Made by a program: the position numbers and the translations under genes. A stretch of 64,000 nucleotides of DNA, from contig NZ_BPQM01000030.1 in the NCBI RefSeq assembly GCF_022179245.1, forward strand, positions 62,001 to 126,000. The letters run 5' to 3'. Position 1 is the stretch's first letter. Each line of letters begins with the position of its first letter. Of this stretch, positions 42,850 through 52,610 are shown piece after piece. The DNA is from Methylobacterium gregans (GTDB lineage Bacteria > Pseudomonadota > Alphaproteobacteria > Rhizobiales > Beijerinckiaceae). Under the pieces are notes generated by a model. It made no database searches and was not told where the DNA came from. It saw nothing but the letters and a program-made list of their open reading frames with translations.

Positions 42850-44697
42850 TCAGCTCTTGGCGGCGGCGTTCTTGCCCGCGCCGCGGCGGAACGTGCCCCT
42901 GAGGTTGTCCCACAGCTCCACCTTCACGCCGTTGCGGCGCATGATGACGTATTGCTGGATCACCGAGAGGGTGTTGTTCCAGGCCCAGTAGATCACCAGA
43001 CCGGCCGGGAACGAGCCGAGCATGAAGGTGAAGATGATCGGCATGAAGGTGAAGACCTGCGCCTGGACCGGATCCGGCGGCGCGGGGTTCATCTTCATCT
43101 GCACGAACATCGTGATGCCCATGATGATCGGCCAGATGCCCAGATGCACGAAATCGGGCGCGGCGTAGGGCAGCAGGCCGAACAGGTTGAGGAAGCTCGT
43201 CGGATCCGGCGCGGCGAGATCCTGGATCCAGCCGAAGAAGGGCGCGTGCCGCATCTCGATGGTGATGAACAGCACCTTGTAGAGCGCGAAGAAGACCGGG
43301 ATCTGGATCAGCACAGGCCAGCAGCCGGCGACCGGATTGATCTTCTCCTTCTTGTACAGCTCCATCATCGCTTGCTGCTGCTTCATCTTATCGTCTTTGT
43401 ACCGCTCCCGAATGGAGGCCATCTCGGGCTGCACGGCCTTCATCTTGGCCATGGAAACGTAGGAGCGGTTGGCGATGGGCAGGAAGAAGAGCTTCAGGAT
43501 CGCCGTCACGACGAGGATGGAGACACCGAAATTGCCGAACAGGTGGAAGAAGAAGTCCAGCGCCCGGAACATCGGCTTGGTGATGAAATGGAACCAGCCC
43601 CAGTCGATCATCAGGTCGAACTGCTTGATGCCGAGGTTCTTTTCGTAGGCGTTGATGGTGTTGACCTCCTTGGCGCCCGCGAAGAGGCGCTGGGTCGAGG
43701 CCAGGGTGGCGCCGGGCTCGACGCTGCGGCCGTCGGCGCGCACGCTCGCCTGGTAGACCTGGGTGCGGCCGTCCGTGCGCTCCGTGAAGGCGCCGGTGTA
43801 GGGGGTCTGCTGGTCCGGAATCGCCGCCGCGGCCCAGTATTTGTCCGTGATGCCGACGAAGCCGCCGGTCACGTTCGACCACGCTTTGCCCTTGGTGTTG
43901 GCGCCGCCGTAGGCGCCCTCCTTCGCGAGGTGGTCGTAGGTGTATTCTTGGAGGCCGTCGTTGCCGAGGACGCCGATCATGCCCTCGTGCAGCACGTAGT
44001 AGCCCTGGGTGTGCGGCTTGCCCCAGCGCGAGACGAGGCTGTAGGGGTAGAGCGTCACCGCGCCCGCGCCCTTGTTCTCGACCTCGTCGCGGACCGTGAA
44101 CATGAACTTGTCGTCGACCGCGAGGATCCGGCGGAAGACGAGGCCGGCGCCGTTGTCCCAGCTCAGCGTGATCGGCATGCCGGGCGAGAGCGTCTCGCCG
44201 CTTGCCGTCCAGAGCGTGTCGTTGGTCGGCAACGGACCGGCGTTCTGACCGACCCAGCCGAACTCGGCGTAGTACGGCGTCTCGGTGCCCGCGGGCGAGA
44301 ACAGCACGATCTCCGGGCTCTTGTCGTCGACGGTTTCGTGGTAGCCCTTGAGCTTCACGTCGTCGATGCGGCCGCCCTTGAGCGCGATCGAGCCCGAGAG
44401 TGCCGGGGTTTCGATGCGGATGCGCGGCGAGCGGGCGAGCACCGCATCGCGCGGCTCCGGCGCGGACGGGTTCGTGCCGGGCACGGGCGCCGCGGGTCCG
44501 CCCTCCTTCGGCGCGGGCGAGGGCACGCCGTCCGGACTGACGCCGGGGGGCTGCGCCTGGCTCTGCGCCTGCTGGTTCTGCAGCGCGGCCTGCCGCTGCT
44601 GCTCGACCCGCGGCGCGGCGACGAAGTAGTTCCAGCCGAGGAGCACGACGAGCGACAGGGCGATCGCCACGATCATGTTCGTCTTGTCATTGCCCAT
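42850..44697 (-). CDS. yidC: Membrane protein insertase YidC
   Basis: 615 residues from ATG 44697. An N-terminal TM ([20 protein letters not shown]) is followed by a Gln/Pro-rich spacer, a large periplasmic beta domain, and the conserved five-helix insertase core (about 375-580, [40 protein letters not shown]). The core arginine in the hydrophilic groove belongs to the KxxxxP...R pattern around the first helix. It inserts and folds membrane proteins alone or with SecYEG. Its start overlaps the rnpA end by 11 nt. A yidD gene between rnpA and yidC, as in many bacteria, is absent. Confidence 0.97.
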   Translation of the reverse strand: MGNDKTNMIVAIALSLVVLLGWNYFVAAPRVEQQRQAALQNQQAQSQAQPPGVSPDGVPSPAPKEGGPAAPVPGTNPSAPEPRDAVLARSPRIRIETPALSGSIALKGGRIDDVKLKGYHETVDDKSPEIVLFSPAGTETPYYAEFGWVGQNAGPLPTNDTLWTASGETLSPGMPITLSWDNGAGLVFRRILAVDDKFMFTVRDEVENKGAGAVTLYPYSLVSRWGKPHTQGYYVLHEGMIGVLGNDGLQEYTYDHLAKEGAYGGANTKGKAWSNVTGGFVGITDKYWAAAAIPDQQTPYTGAFTERTDGRTQVYQASVRADGRSVEPGATLASTQRLFAGAKEVNTINAYEKNLGIKQFDLMIDWGWFHFITKPMFRALDFFFHLFGNFGVSILVVTAILKLFFLPIANRSYVSMAKMKAVQPEMASIRERYKDDKMKQQQAMMELYKKEKINPVAGCWPVLIQIPVFFALYKVLFITIEMRHAPFFGWIQDLAAPDPTSFLNLFGLLPYAAPDFVHLGIWPIIMGITMFVQMKMNPAPPDPVQAQVFTFMPIIFTFMLGSFPAGLVIYWAWNNTLSVIQQYVIMRRNGVKVELWDNLRGTFRRGAGKNAAAKS

Positions 44698-45205
44698 CTG
44701 GGACACCGCCGCACGCGTTCGGAAGGGGTTGCGGGAGAGACGCGGCCGAAGCGGGGGAACCCGCCGCGCGACCGTGAGGTATGGATTGGTCCGGCGCGCC
44801 ACCAGGATCCGGACGCTTGCCCGATCGACGCGGACGCGCGCCCGTGTCGGGTCCGCGCGGCTTGACCACCGCGTAGACCGCGCGGCGCAGGTCGTCCTTC
44901 AGGGTATCGAAGGGCGCGTCGAGCGCCGGGCGCCGGGCGATCAGCACGATGTCGGCCGGCACGGAGGGCAGATCATCCGCGACGGCCGCCACCGCCGCGC
45001 GCAGGCGCCGCCGGATGCGGTTGCGCTCCGTGGCGTGGCCGACCCGTTTGGTGATGGTGAAACCGACGCGCAGAGCCTTCGGGTCGTCCGGGACCGCGGC
45101 ATCGCGCAGTCGTCCCTGCCCGGTCATGCGCTCGGTATGGAAGCGGCGCCCGTCGGCCGCCGCCAGGAAATCGGGCCGCCGCCTGAGCCGCTCGATCGTC
45201 GACAT
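44687..45205 (-). CDS. rnpA: Ribonuclease P protein component
   Basis: 172 residues from ATG 45205 ([20 protein letters not shown]). The RNR signature [15 protein letters not shown] (about 61-75) is in the expected place. It binds the RNase P RNA and helps in tRNA 5' processing. The C-terminus is about 50 residues longer than usual and Arg/Pro/Ala-rich. It overlaps the yidC start by 11 nt and follows rpmH by 67 bp, the normal order. A GTG start upstream is not supported. Confidence 0.95.
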   Translation of the reverse strand: MSTIERLRRRPDFLAAADGRRFHTERMTGQGRLRDAAVPDDPKALRVGFTITKRVGHATERNRIRRRLRAAVAAVADDLPSVPADIVLIARRPALDAPFDTLKDDLRRAVYAVVKPRGPDTGARPRRSGKRPDPGGAPDQSIPHGRAAGSPASAASLPQPLPNACGGVPDGQ

Positions 45206-45272
45206 CGCCGATCCGACCCCGCTGGCCTCTGTGGTCGCGGGCACCCGAGAGGGTGCCGCGAGGGGGTCCGCC

Positions 45273-45407
45273 TTAAGCGGACAGGCGCTTGCGGCCGTGG
45301 GCGCGACGGCGCGCGATCACCTTGCGGCCACCGGCGGTGGCCATGCGGGCGCGGAAGCCGTGACGGCGCTTACGGACGAGCTTGCTCGGCTGGTAGGTTC
45401 TCTTCAT
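45273..45407 (-). CDS. rpmH: 50S ribosomal protein L34
   Basis: 44 residues ([20 protein letters not shown]), the standard length and sequence. It heads the rpmH-rnpA-yidC-engB-DUF423 operon. Note that dnaA is not adjacent, as is usual for alphaproteobacteria, where the chromosomal origin lies elsewhere. Promoter and leader sequences lie in the 180 bp before it. Confidence 0.98.
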   Translation of the reverse strand: MKRTYQPSKLVRKRRHGFRARMATAGGRKVIARRRAHGRKRLSA

Positions 45408-45497
45408 GGCGATGCCTTCAAGGTCGAGGCGCGTTCGCGGACGGCGGCTGCCGTGTGCCCGACCTTCACGCGTCCTGGAGAGTGTCTGCAAACGCGA

Positions 45498-45520
45498 AGG
45501 GCGCCCGAACGGGGCGCCTC
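45498..45520 (-). terminator. Hairpin upstream of rpmH
   Basis: GGCGCCC (45500-45506) and GGGCGCC (45512-45518) form a 7-bp stem with a 5-nt loop, and a TTTGC run follows on the minus strand. It may terminate the small membrane-protein gene. Confidence 0.45.
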
Positions 45521-45587
45521 GACGCGACTGGCGGGCTTATGGCGGAAGGGTCGGGCGGAGTCAACGTTTCGTCGAGGGCCAGCGCCC

Positions 45588-45851
45588 TCAGGCGCGGCGA
45601 CGGCACAGGGCCCCCGGGTCCGTGCGTCGGTCGTTGGCCACCGTCCTGGGCGTGCCGGCCTCGATGTCCCGGATCCAGGAGCCGGCGGGCGCGACCCGGC
45701 GGGCGCGGTGATCGAGCAGGACGGCGACGGCCAGCGTGCCGAGACTGGCAGCGAGCGGCGCCAGCACCAGGGCGCCGAGGCCGAGCGACCGCCAGCCGAG
45801 AGCGATGGTGAGAAAGCCGCCGAGCAGCGCGACCGCAACGTGGTGGACCAT
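45588..45851 (-). CDS. Small hydrophobic protein of unknown function
   Basis: 87 residues from ATG 45851 (MVHHVAVALLGGFLTIALGW). Two hydrophobic segments (residues about 4-20 and 25-45, SLGLGALVLAPLAASLGTLA) make it a probable inner-membrane protein, with a basic C-terminal tail (HRARRVAPAGSWIRDIEAGT). No family was recognised. The frame continues further upstream but without a good start codon. A weak ribosome-binding site precedes it. It is probably terminated by the hairpin before rpmH. Confidence 0.5.
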   Translation of the reverse strand: MVHHVAVALLGGFLTIALGWRSLGLGALVLAPLAASLGTLAVAVLLDHRARRVAPAGSWIRDIEAGTPRTVANDRRTDPGALCRRRA

Positions 45852-46099
45852 CGGATCGATCTCGCGATGCGCGCCCCTGCGCGCATCCAGGAGAAACCCT
45901 ATGAGTATCCGTACCGGTTTTGAATATGCGGGACTGAGCAATCCGGGAAAAATTTCGGAGATCTCAGGTTGATCCAGAGAAAAATCGCAACCGAAGATCG
46001 AAGCGCGCCGCCGCTCACTCGCGACTTGCACGGGAAACGGCTCTCCGATGCTCGTGGCGCCCGTCCGAATGCGCAGGCCGGGCCTCGCCCGAATCGCGC

Positions 46100-46645
46100 T
46101 CAGTGTCCCTCGAACTCCATCAGGGTCCGGACCGGTACGCCGAGATCGCGCAGGCGCTGGGCACCGCCGATCTCCGGCAGATCGATCACGAAGCAGGCCG
46201 CCACGATCTCGGCCCCCATGCCGCGCAGCAGGTTGATCGCGGCGGTCGCTGTGCCCCCCGTGGCGATCAGGTCGTCTACCAGCAGCACCCGGTCGCCGGG
46301 CTTCACCGCATCGACGTGAATCTCGATCTCGTCGGTGCCGTATTCCAGCGCGTAGGCCATTGAGACGGTCTTGTGCGGGAGCTTGCCCCGCTTGCGGATC
46401 GGCACGAAGCCCGAGGAGAGCTGGTGGGCGACCGCTCCCCCCAGGATGAAGCCCCGCGCCTCGATGCCGGCGACCTGATCGATGCGCCCGCCCGCGAAGG
46501 GGTGGACCAGCGAGTCGACCGCGCGGCGGAAGGAGCGCGGGTCGCTGAGCAGCGTCGTGATGTCCCGGAAGACGATGCCCGGCTTCGGGTAGTCGGGAAT
46601 CGAACGGATCGAGTCCTTCAGCGCGGCGTGACGGCGGGCTTCCAT
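46100..46645 (-). CDS. apt: Adenine phosphoribosyltransferase
   Basis: 181 residues from ATG 46645 ([20 protein letters not shown]). The PRPP-binding motif [13 protein letters not shown] (about 119-131) is intact, with the 'RDITTLL' and '[10 protein letters not shown]' segments typical of Apt. It salvages adenine to AMP with PRPP. The start at 46657 would add four residues. The upstream 68 bp lead to the SuhB-like gene in the same orientation, so the two may be cotranscribed. Confidence 0.96.
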   Translation of the reverse strand: MEARRHAALKDSIRSIPDYPKPGIVFRDITTLLSDPRSFRRAVDSLVHPFAGGRIDQVAGIEARGFILGGAVAHQLSSGFVPIRKRGKLPHKTVSMAYALEYGTDEIEIHVDAVKPGDRVLLVDDLIATGGTATAAINLLRGMGAEIVAACFVIDLPEIGGAQRLRDLGVPVRTLMEFEGH

Positions 46646-46713
46646 GGGCGCGAGCATCCTGTTGCGGCGGCCTCAGAGCAGAGTGCGCGCCGGCTTGCCA
46701 GAGTTCGGGGACT

Positions 46714-47508
46714 TCAGCCCTGCGCCTTGCGCAGGATGGCCAGCAGCTCACGCTGCAGCGTCTCGTTGCCGGCACAGACCGAACGGGAGGCCAAGGGCTC
46801 GGCCGCCCCGTCCGCCGCGGTGACGAAGCCGCCGGCCTCGCGCACCAGGATCACGCCCGCGGCGAAATCGTAGGTCTGCAGGTCGCGCTCCCAGTAGGCG
46901 TCGAGGCGCCCGCAGGCGACGTAGGCGAGATCGAGCGCCGCCGAGCCCATGCGGCGGGTGCCGCCGGAGACCGCCATCACGGCCGCGACCTCGCGCAGGA
47001 GCCGGGGATGGTTGCCGCGGCCGAGATAGGGTGTGCCGTAGCCGACCAGCCCGTCCGTCATGTCGGTGCGGCCCGAGACGCGCAGGCGCCGGTTGTTGAG
47101 GTAGGCGCCCTTGCCGCGCTCGGCCACGAACAGCTCGTCCTTGACCGGATCGTAGATCACGCCGGCCACGATCTGGCCCTCGCGCTCGAGACCGACCGAG
47201 ATCGCGAAGTGCGGGATGCCGTGCAGGAAGTTCGAGGTGCCGTCGAGCGGGTCGACGTGCCAAGTGTGGCTCTTGTCGGTGCCCTCGATCAGGCCGTTCT
47301 CCTCCAGGATCAGGCTGTAGCCGGGGCGCGCCTTCATCAGGGCGTCGCGCAGGACCTCCTCGGCCTTGCGGTCGGCCGCCGAGACGAAGTCGCCCGGGCC
47401 TTTGCGCGAGACCTGAAGGTTCTCGACCTCGCCGAAGTCGCGGCGCAGGCCGCGCGAGGCCTTGCGCACGGCATCGACCATCACGGTCATCAGGGGGGAC
47501 GAGATCAT
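46714..47508 (-). CDS. suhB: SuhB-like inositol monophosphatase
   Basis: 264 residues from ATG 47508. The motif set is EENG (about 72), WHVDPLDGTSNFLHG (about 83-97) and the distal QTYDFAAGVILVREAGG (about 208-224). This is the SuhB/IMPase family, acting on inositol phosphates and, in E. coli SuhB, also in rRNA antitermination and RNase III-linked regulation. The N-terminus MISSPLMTVMVDAVRKASRG is typical of the alphaproteobacterial form. It differs from the CysQ/HisN-like gene at 31442 in having the shorter SuhB arrangement. Confidence 0.92.
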   Translation of the reverse strand: MISSPLMTVMVDAVRKASRGLRRDFGEVENLQVSRKGPGDFVSAADRKAEEVLRDALMKARPGYSLILEENGLIEGTDKSHTWHVDPLDGTSNFLHGIPHFAISVGLEREGQIVAGVIYDPVKDELFVAERGKGAYLNNRRLRVSGRTDMTDGLVGYGTPYLGRGNHPRLLREVAAVMAVSGGTRRMGSAALDLAYVACGRLDAYWERDLQTYDFAAGVILVREAGGFVTAADGAAEPLASRSVCAGNETLQRELLAILRKAQG

Positions 47509-47628
47509 CGCGGAAGTCCGGTTGTGCAAAGAGCGTTGGCCGCCCGTTAAACGCTCGCGCGCGCGGAATCGAGCCCCCGGCCCGCATGGGAGCCATCGCG
47601 GGGCCGATGCAGGCGGCGGGCGCCGGCC

Positions 47629-48849
47629 TCAGCCATCGGCCGGCTCGCCCAGCGTGTCCTCCACGTAGATCTGCTCCAAGAGCACCTTGATCACCGCCAT
47701 CAGGGGCAGCGCCAGCGCGATGCCCCAGAGACCGAAGATCACGCCGAGCAGGAGCTGGCCGGCGAAGATGGTGGCGGGCGGGATGTCCAGCGCCCGCTTC
47801 TGGATGAAGGGGGTCAGCCCGTAGCTCTCCAGGCACTGCACCGCGAGGTAGACGCCGAGCGCACCGAGCACGCCGTTCAGGCCCGAGCCGAGGCTCGCCA
47901 GCAAGATCACCACGCCCGCTACCAGCGGGCCGATGGTCGGCACGAAGGCCAGCAGCCCCGCCTGTAGCCCGAGGATCAGCGCGCCGCCGATTCCCAGGAA
48001 GGCGAGGCCCGCCCAGGTGCAGAGGAAGATCACCGTCATGGTGAGCAGCTGGCCGAACAGCCAGTGCCGCAGGGTCTCGCCCGCGCCGTCGAGAACGGCC
48101 GCGCCGCGCGGGCGCTTGCGGGGCGGCACGAAGCGCAGGAGCCCGTCGCGGTAGCTGCCGGGATCGGCCGCGAAGGCAAGGCCGAGGAACACGATCACCG
48201 CGATGTTGCCGAGCGCGTTGAACAGGCCGAGCACCACGGTCGCGGCGGGGCCCAGGAAGCTGCCCGCGTCGGAGATCAGCGAGCCGGAATTCTTCAGGAT
48301 GCTGCTGGCGAAGCCGCCGAGGCCGCCTTTGCCGGCATCCCGGCCGGAATCCTTCTGGTCCTTGCCGGATTGGTCCTGGCCCGGCTCGCCGCCCCCGCCG
48401 CCCCCGCCGCCGGGAAACGGCACGTCGATGCCCCGCTGCTGCAGCCAGTCCTTCACGGTGCCGGCCTGGGTGCTGACCGTCTGGCCGAGGTCGCGCCCCT
48501 GCTGGGCGACCGTCGCGCCGCCGAGGCCCGCGAAGCCCGCGACCGCGGCGGCGAGCGCGAGGCTCGCCAGGGTCAGCCGCAGGCCCCGTGAGATCGGCAG
48601 GACGTATCCGAGGCCCCGCGTCAGCCCGTCGAGGAAGACGCCCAGCAGGACGCCCGCGAAGATCAGCAGCAGCGTGTCGGCGGCCATCCAGGCGAGCGCC
48701 AGGGCGACGCAGAAGCAGACCACGCCGATGCCCGACAGGGCGAGCGGCCCCGCGCCCCGCCAGGGCCCGACCGGCCCGTCCAGAGCCCGCGTACCATCCT
48801 GCGTCATCGAAGCTCCCTGCCGTCCATCCGTGCCCAGGGGCGCGCTCAT
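47629..48849 (-). CDS. AI-2E family transporter (TqsA/PerM type)
   Basis: 406 residues from ATG 48849, which overlaps the moaE stop by 4 nt; ATG 48807 (MTQDGTR) also has a strong GGGAG just before it. Eight predicted membrane segments and the family C-terminal block (FVPTIGPLVAGVVILLASLG and ALALPLMAVIKVLL) are present. Between helices 3 and 4 there is an unusual glycine-rich insert (PFPGGGGGGGGEPG) of about 60 residues, most of it predicted disordered. The family is named for autoinducer-2 export, but many members have other roles. It is transcribed with moaE. Confidence 0.85.
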   Translation of the reverse strand: MSAPLGTDGRQGASMTQDGTRALDGPVGPWRGAGPLALSGIGVVCFCVALALAWMAADTLLLIFAGVLLGVFLDGLTRGLGYVLPISRGLRLTLASLALAAAVAGFAGLGGATVAQQGRDLGQTVSTQAGTVKDWLQQRGIDVPFPGGGGGGGGEPGQDQSGKDQKDSGRDAGKGGLGGFASSILKNSGSLISDAGSFLGPAATVVLGLFNALGNIAVIVFLGLAFAADPGSYRDGLLRFVPPRKRPRGAAVLDGAGETLRHWLFGQLLTMTVIFLCTWAGLAFLGIGGALILGLQAGLLAFVPTIGPLVAGVVILLASLGSGLNGVLGALGVYLAVQCLESYGLTPFIQKRALDIPPATIFAGQLLLGVIFGLWGIALALPLMAVIKVLLEQIYVEDTLGEPADG

Positions 48850-49331
48850 GTCCAGCGCTCCGCCGCCGCGTCGTCGGCCTCCGTCGCCTCGACCCAGCCG
48901 CCCGTCGTGCCGTCGGCGAGGTGCTCGCGCTTCCAGAACGGCGCGCGAGTCTTCAGGTAATCCATCAGGAAGGTCGCGGCCTCGAAGGCGGCGACCCGGT
49001 GGCTCGACGCGGTGATCACCAGCACGATGCCGTCCCCCGGCGCCACGAGCCCGTGACGGTGGACGACGCGCACCGCCTGGAGCGGCCAGCGGGCGCGGGC
49101 CTCGTCCACCACCCGGCCGATCTCCGCCTCGGCCATGCCCGGATAATGCTCCAGCTCCAGCCCCTTGAGCCGGCCGCCCTCGTCGCGGCACAGACCCGTG
49201 AAGGTGACGACCGCGCCGGCCCGGCCGCCATGCTCCGCCTCGACCCGGCCGATCTCGGCGGCGACGTCGAAGGCGTCGGCCTGGATGCTGACGGGATCGG
49301 GCAGAGGATCGGCGACGAGGGAATCGGGCAT
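48846..49331 (-). CDS. moaE: Molybdopterin synthase catalytic subunit MoaE
   Basis: 161 residues from ATG 49331. The MoaE pattern is present: GAVVTFTGLCRDEGG, LELEHYPGMAE, VRVVHRHGLVAPGDGIVLV, and the KTRAPFWKREH segment near the C-terminus that supplies active-site lysines. It transfers sulfur from MoaD thiocarboxylate to precursor Z in molybdenum cofactor synthesis. No moaD is adjacent; coupling to the AI-2E-type gene by a 4-nt overlap is unexplained. It is cytoplasmic. Confidence 0.95.
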   Translation of the reverse strand: MPDSLVADPLPDPVSIQADAFDVAAEIGRVEAEHGGRAGAVVTFTGLCRDEGGRLKGLELEHYPGMAEAEIGRVVDEARARWPLQAVRVVHRHGLVAPGDGIVLVITASSHRVAAFEAATFLMDYLKTRAPFWKREHLADGTTGGWVEATEADDAAAERWT

Positions 49332-49487
49332 GCAGACTCAACGCGCGGCGCGGGCTGTCCGGCCCAGAGCCTGACACCCGGGGCGCGGGCGGCTATATGG
49401 CACGGCAAGCGCCCAGGTGCAGGCCCGCCGCCCCGAGCCTCCGTCGAATCCGTTCGTCGCCGTGAACAAGCCTGTGAGGACGAACCC

Positions 49488-50525
49488 GTGAGCCCCGACC
49501 TGATCCTGCCCTACGAGGGCGTCCTGCCGGACTTCGCGAGCCGCCCGGTCTGGTGCGGCCGGGGCAGCACCGTGATCGGCGCCGCGCGGATCGGCGCCCA
49601 AGCCTGGATCGGCGACGACGGGGTGATCCGGGCGGACGGCCAGAGCGTCACGCTGGGCGAGCGCTTCTGGCTCGGGCCGCGCTCGACCGTGCACATCGCG
49701 ACCTTCACGCACGGCACGGTCTGCGGCGACCGGGTGACGGTGGGGCGCAACAGCGTGGTCCATGCCTGCACGGTGGGCACCGACGTAGTGATCGAGGACG
49801 ACGTGGTGATCCTCGATGGCGCCACGATCGGGGACGGCGTGGTGATCGAGGCGGGCGCGACCGTGTTCCCGCGCGCCACGCTCGCATCCGGCTTCGTCTA
49901 CGGCGGCAGCCCAGCCAAGCCCCGCCGGCCGATCGACCGCGCGGGGGTGGCCGAGCGGGCCGAGCGCCTGCGCGAGGCGATGGGCGAGAGCCCAGCGGCA
50001 CCGTCGCCGGAGCCGCACGAGGCCGACGACACGGTCTTCGTCGCCCGCACGGCGCGCCTGCGCGGGCGCGTCGGGCTCGGTGCGGGCGCGAGCGTGCTGT
50101 TCTCCTGCGCGCTCGACGCCGAGGTCGGCCCGATCGTGGTCGGCGCCGACACCAACATCCAGGACAACACCCAGATCCGCACCCGCGGCGAGGGCGTGGT
50201 GATCGGGCGCGACACCACGATCGGCCACAACGTGCGCATCGCCGACAGCCGCATCGGCGCCCGCTGCCTGATCGGCATCGGCGCGACGGTCGCGCCGGGC
50301 ACGGTCATCGCCGACGAGGTGATGCTGGCGGCCGGCGCCACCACGGATCCGGGTCAGCTGCTCGAGGGCGGCCATCTCTGGGGTGGGCGGCCCGCGCGCA
50401 TCCTGGGTCCGCTCGACGCCGAGAAGCGCGCCATGATGGCCCGGATCGTCGATGGCTACTGCCGGCACGGGAGAGAGTACCGGGTGGCGCAGATGGAAGC
50501 GGAGGAGAGCGGGGACGCCGCCTGA
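49488..50525 (+). CDS. Tandem gamma-carbonic-anhydrase-like hexapeptide-repeat protein
   Basis: 345 residues from a GTG at 49488 with GAGGA 7-8 nt before it. Two left-handed beta-helix units follow one another: residues about 20-145 ([11 protein letters not shown] through [10 protein letters not shown]) and about 180-315 ([20 protein letters not shown] through [13 protein letters not shown]). Each resembles a full gamma-carbonic anhydrase/YrdA-type protein. Zinc ligands are only partly kept in the first unit (VHIATFTH and VVHAC, with VGR where IGH is expected) and the second has only IGHN, so the metal site looks impaired. It may instead bind a nucleotide or act as a scaffold. Confidence 0.75.
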   Translation: MSPDLILPYEGVLPDFASRPVWCGRGSTVIGAARIGAQAWIGDDGVIRADGQSVTLGERFWLGPRSTVHIATFTHGTVCGDRVTVGRNSVVHACTVGTDVVIEDDVVILDGATIGDGVVIEAGATVFPRATLASGFVYGGSPAKPRRPIDRAGVAERAERLREAMGESPAAPSPEPHEADDTVFVARTARLRGRVGLGAGASVLFSCALDAEVGPIVVGADTNIQDNTQIRTRGEGVVIGRDTTIGHNVRIADSRIGARCLIGIGATVAPGTVIADEVMLAAGATTDPGQLLEGGHLWGGRPARILGPLDAEKRAMMARIVDGYCRHGREYRVAQMEAEESGDAA

Positions 50526-50677
50526 CATCCCCTCAAGCCTGTCATCGCGCCGTCCCCCGCACCTTTCCCCCTGTTGCGGCGCACGCTATGCACGCGCCGT
50601 TCGCGGCATCCGGCTTGCCTGGAGGCCGCCCGGAAGGCCCTGCGGAGAGGCCGAAGGCTCAGGAAGGCGCTCGGATC

Positions 50678-51892
50678 ATGGCGAAGATCAAGGTGGCGAA
50701 CCCCGTCGTCGAGCTCGACGGCGACGAGATGACCCGGATCATCTGGGCCGAGATCAAGAACAAGCTCATCCACCCCTACCTGGACGTCGACCTCGAGTAC
50801 TACGACCTGGGCGTCGAGCACCGCGACGCGACGAACGACCAGGTCACGGTCGATGCCGCCAACGCGATCAAGCGCCACGGCGTGGGCGTGAAGTGCGCCA
50901 CCATCACCCCCGACGAGGCCCGGGTGAAGGAGTTCGGCCTCAAGGAGATGTGGAAGTCGCCCAACGGCACGATCCGCAACATCCTCGGCGGCGTGATCTT
51001 CCGCGAGCCGATCATCTGCAAGAACGTGCCGCGCCTCGTCCCCGGCTGGACCCAGCCGATCGTCGTCGGCCGCCACGCCTTCGGCGACCAGTACCGCGCC
51101 ACCGACTTCAAGGTCCCGGGCAAGGGCCGCCTCTCGATCAAGTTCGAGGGCGACGACGGCACGGTGATAGAGAAGGAGGTGTTCAAGTTCCCGGATGCCG
51201 GCGTCGCGCTGTCGATGTACAACCTCGACGAGTCGATCCGCGATTTCGCCCGCGCCTCGCTGAACTACGGCCTCAACCGCAAGTACCCGGTCTACCTGTC
51301 CACCAAGAACACCATCCTGAAAGCCTATGACGGGCGCTTCAAGGACCTGTTCGAGGAGGTCTACCAGAACGAGTTCAAGTCGCGCTTCGACGCGCTCGGC
51401 ATCGTCTACGAGCACCGCCTGATCGACGACATGGTCGCCTCGGCGCTGAAGTGGTCGGGCGGCTACGTCTGGGCCTGCAAGAACTACGACGGCGACGTGC
51501 AGTCCGACACCGTGGCGCAGGGCTTCGGCTCGCTGGGCCTGATGACCTCGGTGCTGCTCACCCCCGACGGCCAGACCGTCGAGGCCGAGGCCGCCCACGG
51601 CACGGTGACCCGCCACTACCGCGAGCACCAGAAGGGCAAGGAGACCTCGACGAACTCGATCGCGTCGATCTTCGCGTGGTCGCGCGGCCTCGCCCACCGG
51701 GCCAAGCTCGACGGCAACGCGGAGCTCGCCACCTTCGCCGACACGCTGGAGAAGGTCTGCATCGACACGGTCGAGTCAGGCTTCATGACGAAGGATCTCG
51801 CGCTCCTCGTCGGGCCGGACCAGAAGTGGCTCTCGACCACCGGCTTCCTCGACAAGGTCGACCAGAACCTCAAGACCGCTATGGGCGCCTGA
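50678..51892 (+). CDS. icd: NADP-dependent isocitrate dehydrogenase
   Basis: 404 residues from ATG 50678. It is the homodimeric eukaryotic/alphaproteobacterial type: [11 protein letters not shown] near the start, [13 protein letters not shown] (about 90-102), [20 protein letters not shown], and [20 protein letters not shown] (about 300-319). It catalyses the TCA-cycle step from isocitrate to 2-oxoglutarate with NADP+. A strong terminator follows. The D-2-hydroxyglutarate-type dehydrogenase 0.7 kb downstream on the other strand may deal with a side product of this enzyme. Confidence 0.97.
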   Translation: MAKIKVANPVVELDGDEMTRIIWAEIKNKLIHPYLDVDLEYYDLGVEHRDATNDQVTVDAANAIKRHGVGVKCATITPDEARVKEFGLKEMWKSPNGTIRNILGGVIFREPIICKNVPRLVPGWTQPIVVGRHAFGDQYRATDFKVPGKGRLSIKFEGDDGTVIEKEVFKFPDAGVALSMYNLDESIRDFARASLNYGLNRKYPVYLSTKNTILKAYDGRFKDLFEEVYQNEFKSRFDALGIVYEHRLIDDMVASALKWSGGYVWACKNYDGDVQSDTVAQGFGSLGLMTSVLLTPDGQTVEAEAAHGTVTRHYREHQKGKETSTNSIASIFAWSRGLAHRAKLDGNAELATFADTLEKVCIDTVESGFMTKDLALLVGPDQKWLSTTGFLDKVDQNLKTAMGA

Positions 51893-51914
51893 GCGTCCAC
51901 GATCCGGAACGACG

Positions 51915-51953
51915 AAAAGGGCCGGCGGAGCGATCCGCCGGCCCTTCTCTTTC
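51915..51953 (+). terminator. Rho-independent terminator of icd
   Basis: Perfect 13-bp stem AAGGGCCGGCGGA / TCCGCCGGCCCTT with a GCGA loop, then CTCTTTCTT. The rest of the 308-bp gap to the next gene (51954-52200) shows no gene. Confidence 0.92.
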
Positions 51954-52200
51954 TTGGACACGGTTCCCGCCCACCGTCGCCGATAAAGACACCGCGCTTT
52001 TCCCGGACGCCCGGAACGCAGTGGAAGGTGGTCCGGGATTCAGCGAGCAAGTACCGCGCAACGGCTCTCTTCTCATCACCGGCGCGGCAGTCGGAGCCTT
52101 CGCATCTCTATGTGCTGGGTGCCGGATCACCCTCCGCTAACGCTCGGGCGTCCGGGAAAGGGCGTGGCGATAAAGCCGGAGCCGTGGCACCGCCGTCCTT

Positions 52201-52599
52201 TCAAGCCCTGCCGCCGCGCTCCAAGAGCTCGATCCGCACGCCGTCCGGCCCGTCGAGGAAGGCCGTGCGCAGAGCCGGGTTCACCTGCGTGAGCCGGATC
52301 GCCAGCGGGATGCCGCGGGCGGCAAGATCGGCCAGGGCGGCGTCGATGTCGGCCACCCGCAGACCGATATGCTCGATGCCGCGGTGCGGCGGCACCGCCG
52401 CCTCGGCGATGTCGGCGGGCGCCTGTTCGATGAAGACCCGCAGGCCGCCGAGATCGAGCACCACCCGGCTCACCGGATCGCCGACGCGATCGACCTCGCG
52501 CGCCCCGAAGACCGTGACGTAGAAGCCCGCCGCCGCGACCGGATCGCGGCTGCGCAGATGCACGTGGTCGATGCTGTAGCTGAGGTAGGCGGCGTCCAT
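52201..52599 (-). CDS. VOC (glyoxalase/dioxygenase) family protein
   Basis: 132 residues from ATG 52599. Paired beta-alpha-beta units (SIDHVHLRSRDPVAAAGFYV and IEHIGLRVADIDAALADLAA) with metal-ligand candidates His in IDHVHL and IEHIGL and Glu in RIELLE give a VOC fold. The pattern is close to fosfomycin-resistance-like or glyoxalase-type single-domain enzymes. It lies 11 bp upstream of the YdiJ-type gene on the same strand and may be cotranscribed and related in substrate. The exact reaction is unknown. Confidence 0.83.
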   Translation of the reverse strand: MDAAYLSYSIDHVHLRSRDPVAAAGFYVTVFGAREVDRVGDPVSRVVLDLGGLRVFIEQAPADIAEAAVPPHRGIEHIGLRVADIDAALADLAARGIPLAIRLTQVNPALRTAFLDGPDGVRIELLERGGRA

Positions 52600-52610
52600 G
52601 CGGGACCTCT

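Noticed and set aside
51954..52200. Short open frames after the icd terminator
   Set aside because: They have no ribosome-binding sequence and are not protein-like in composition; one of them is a mirror of icd.
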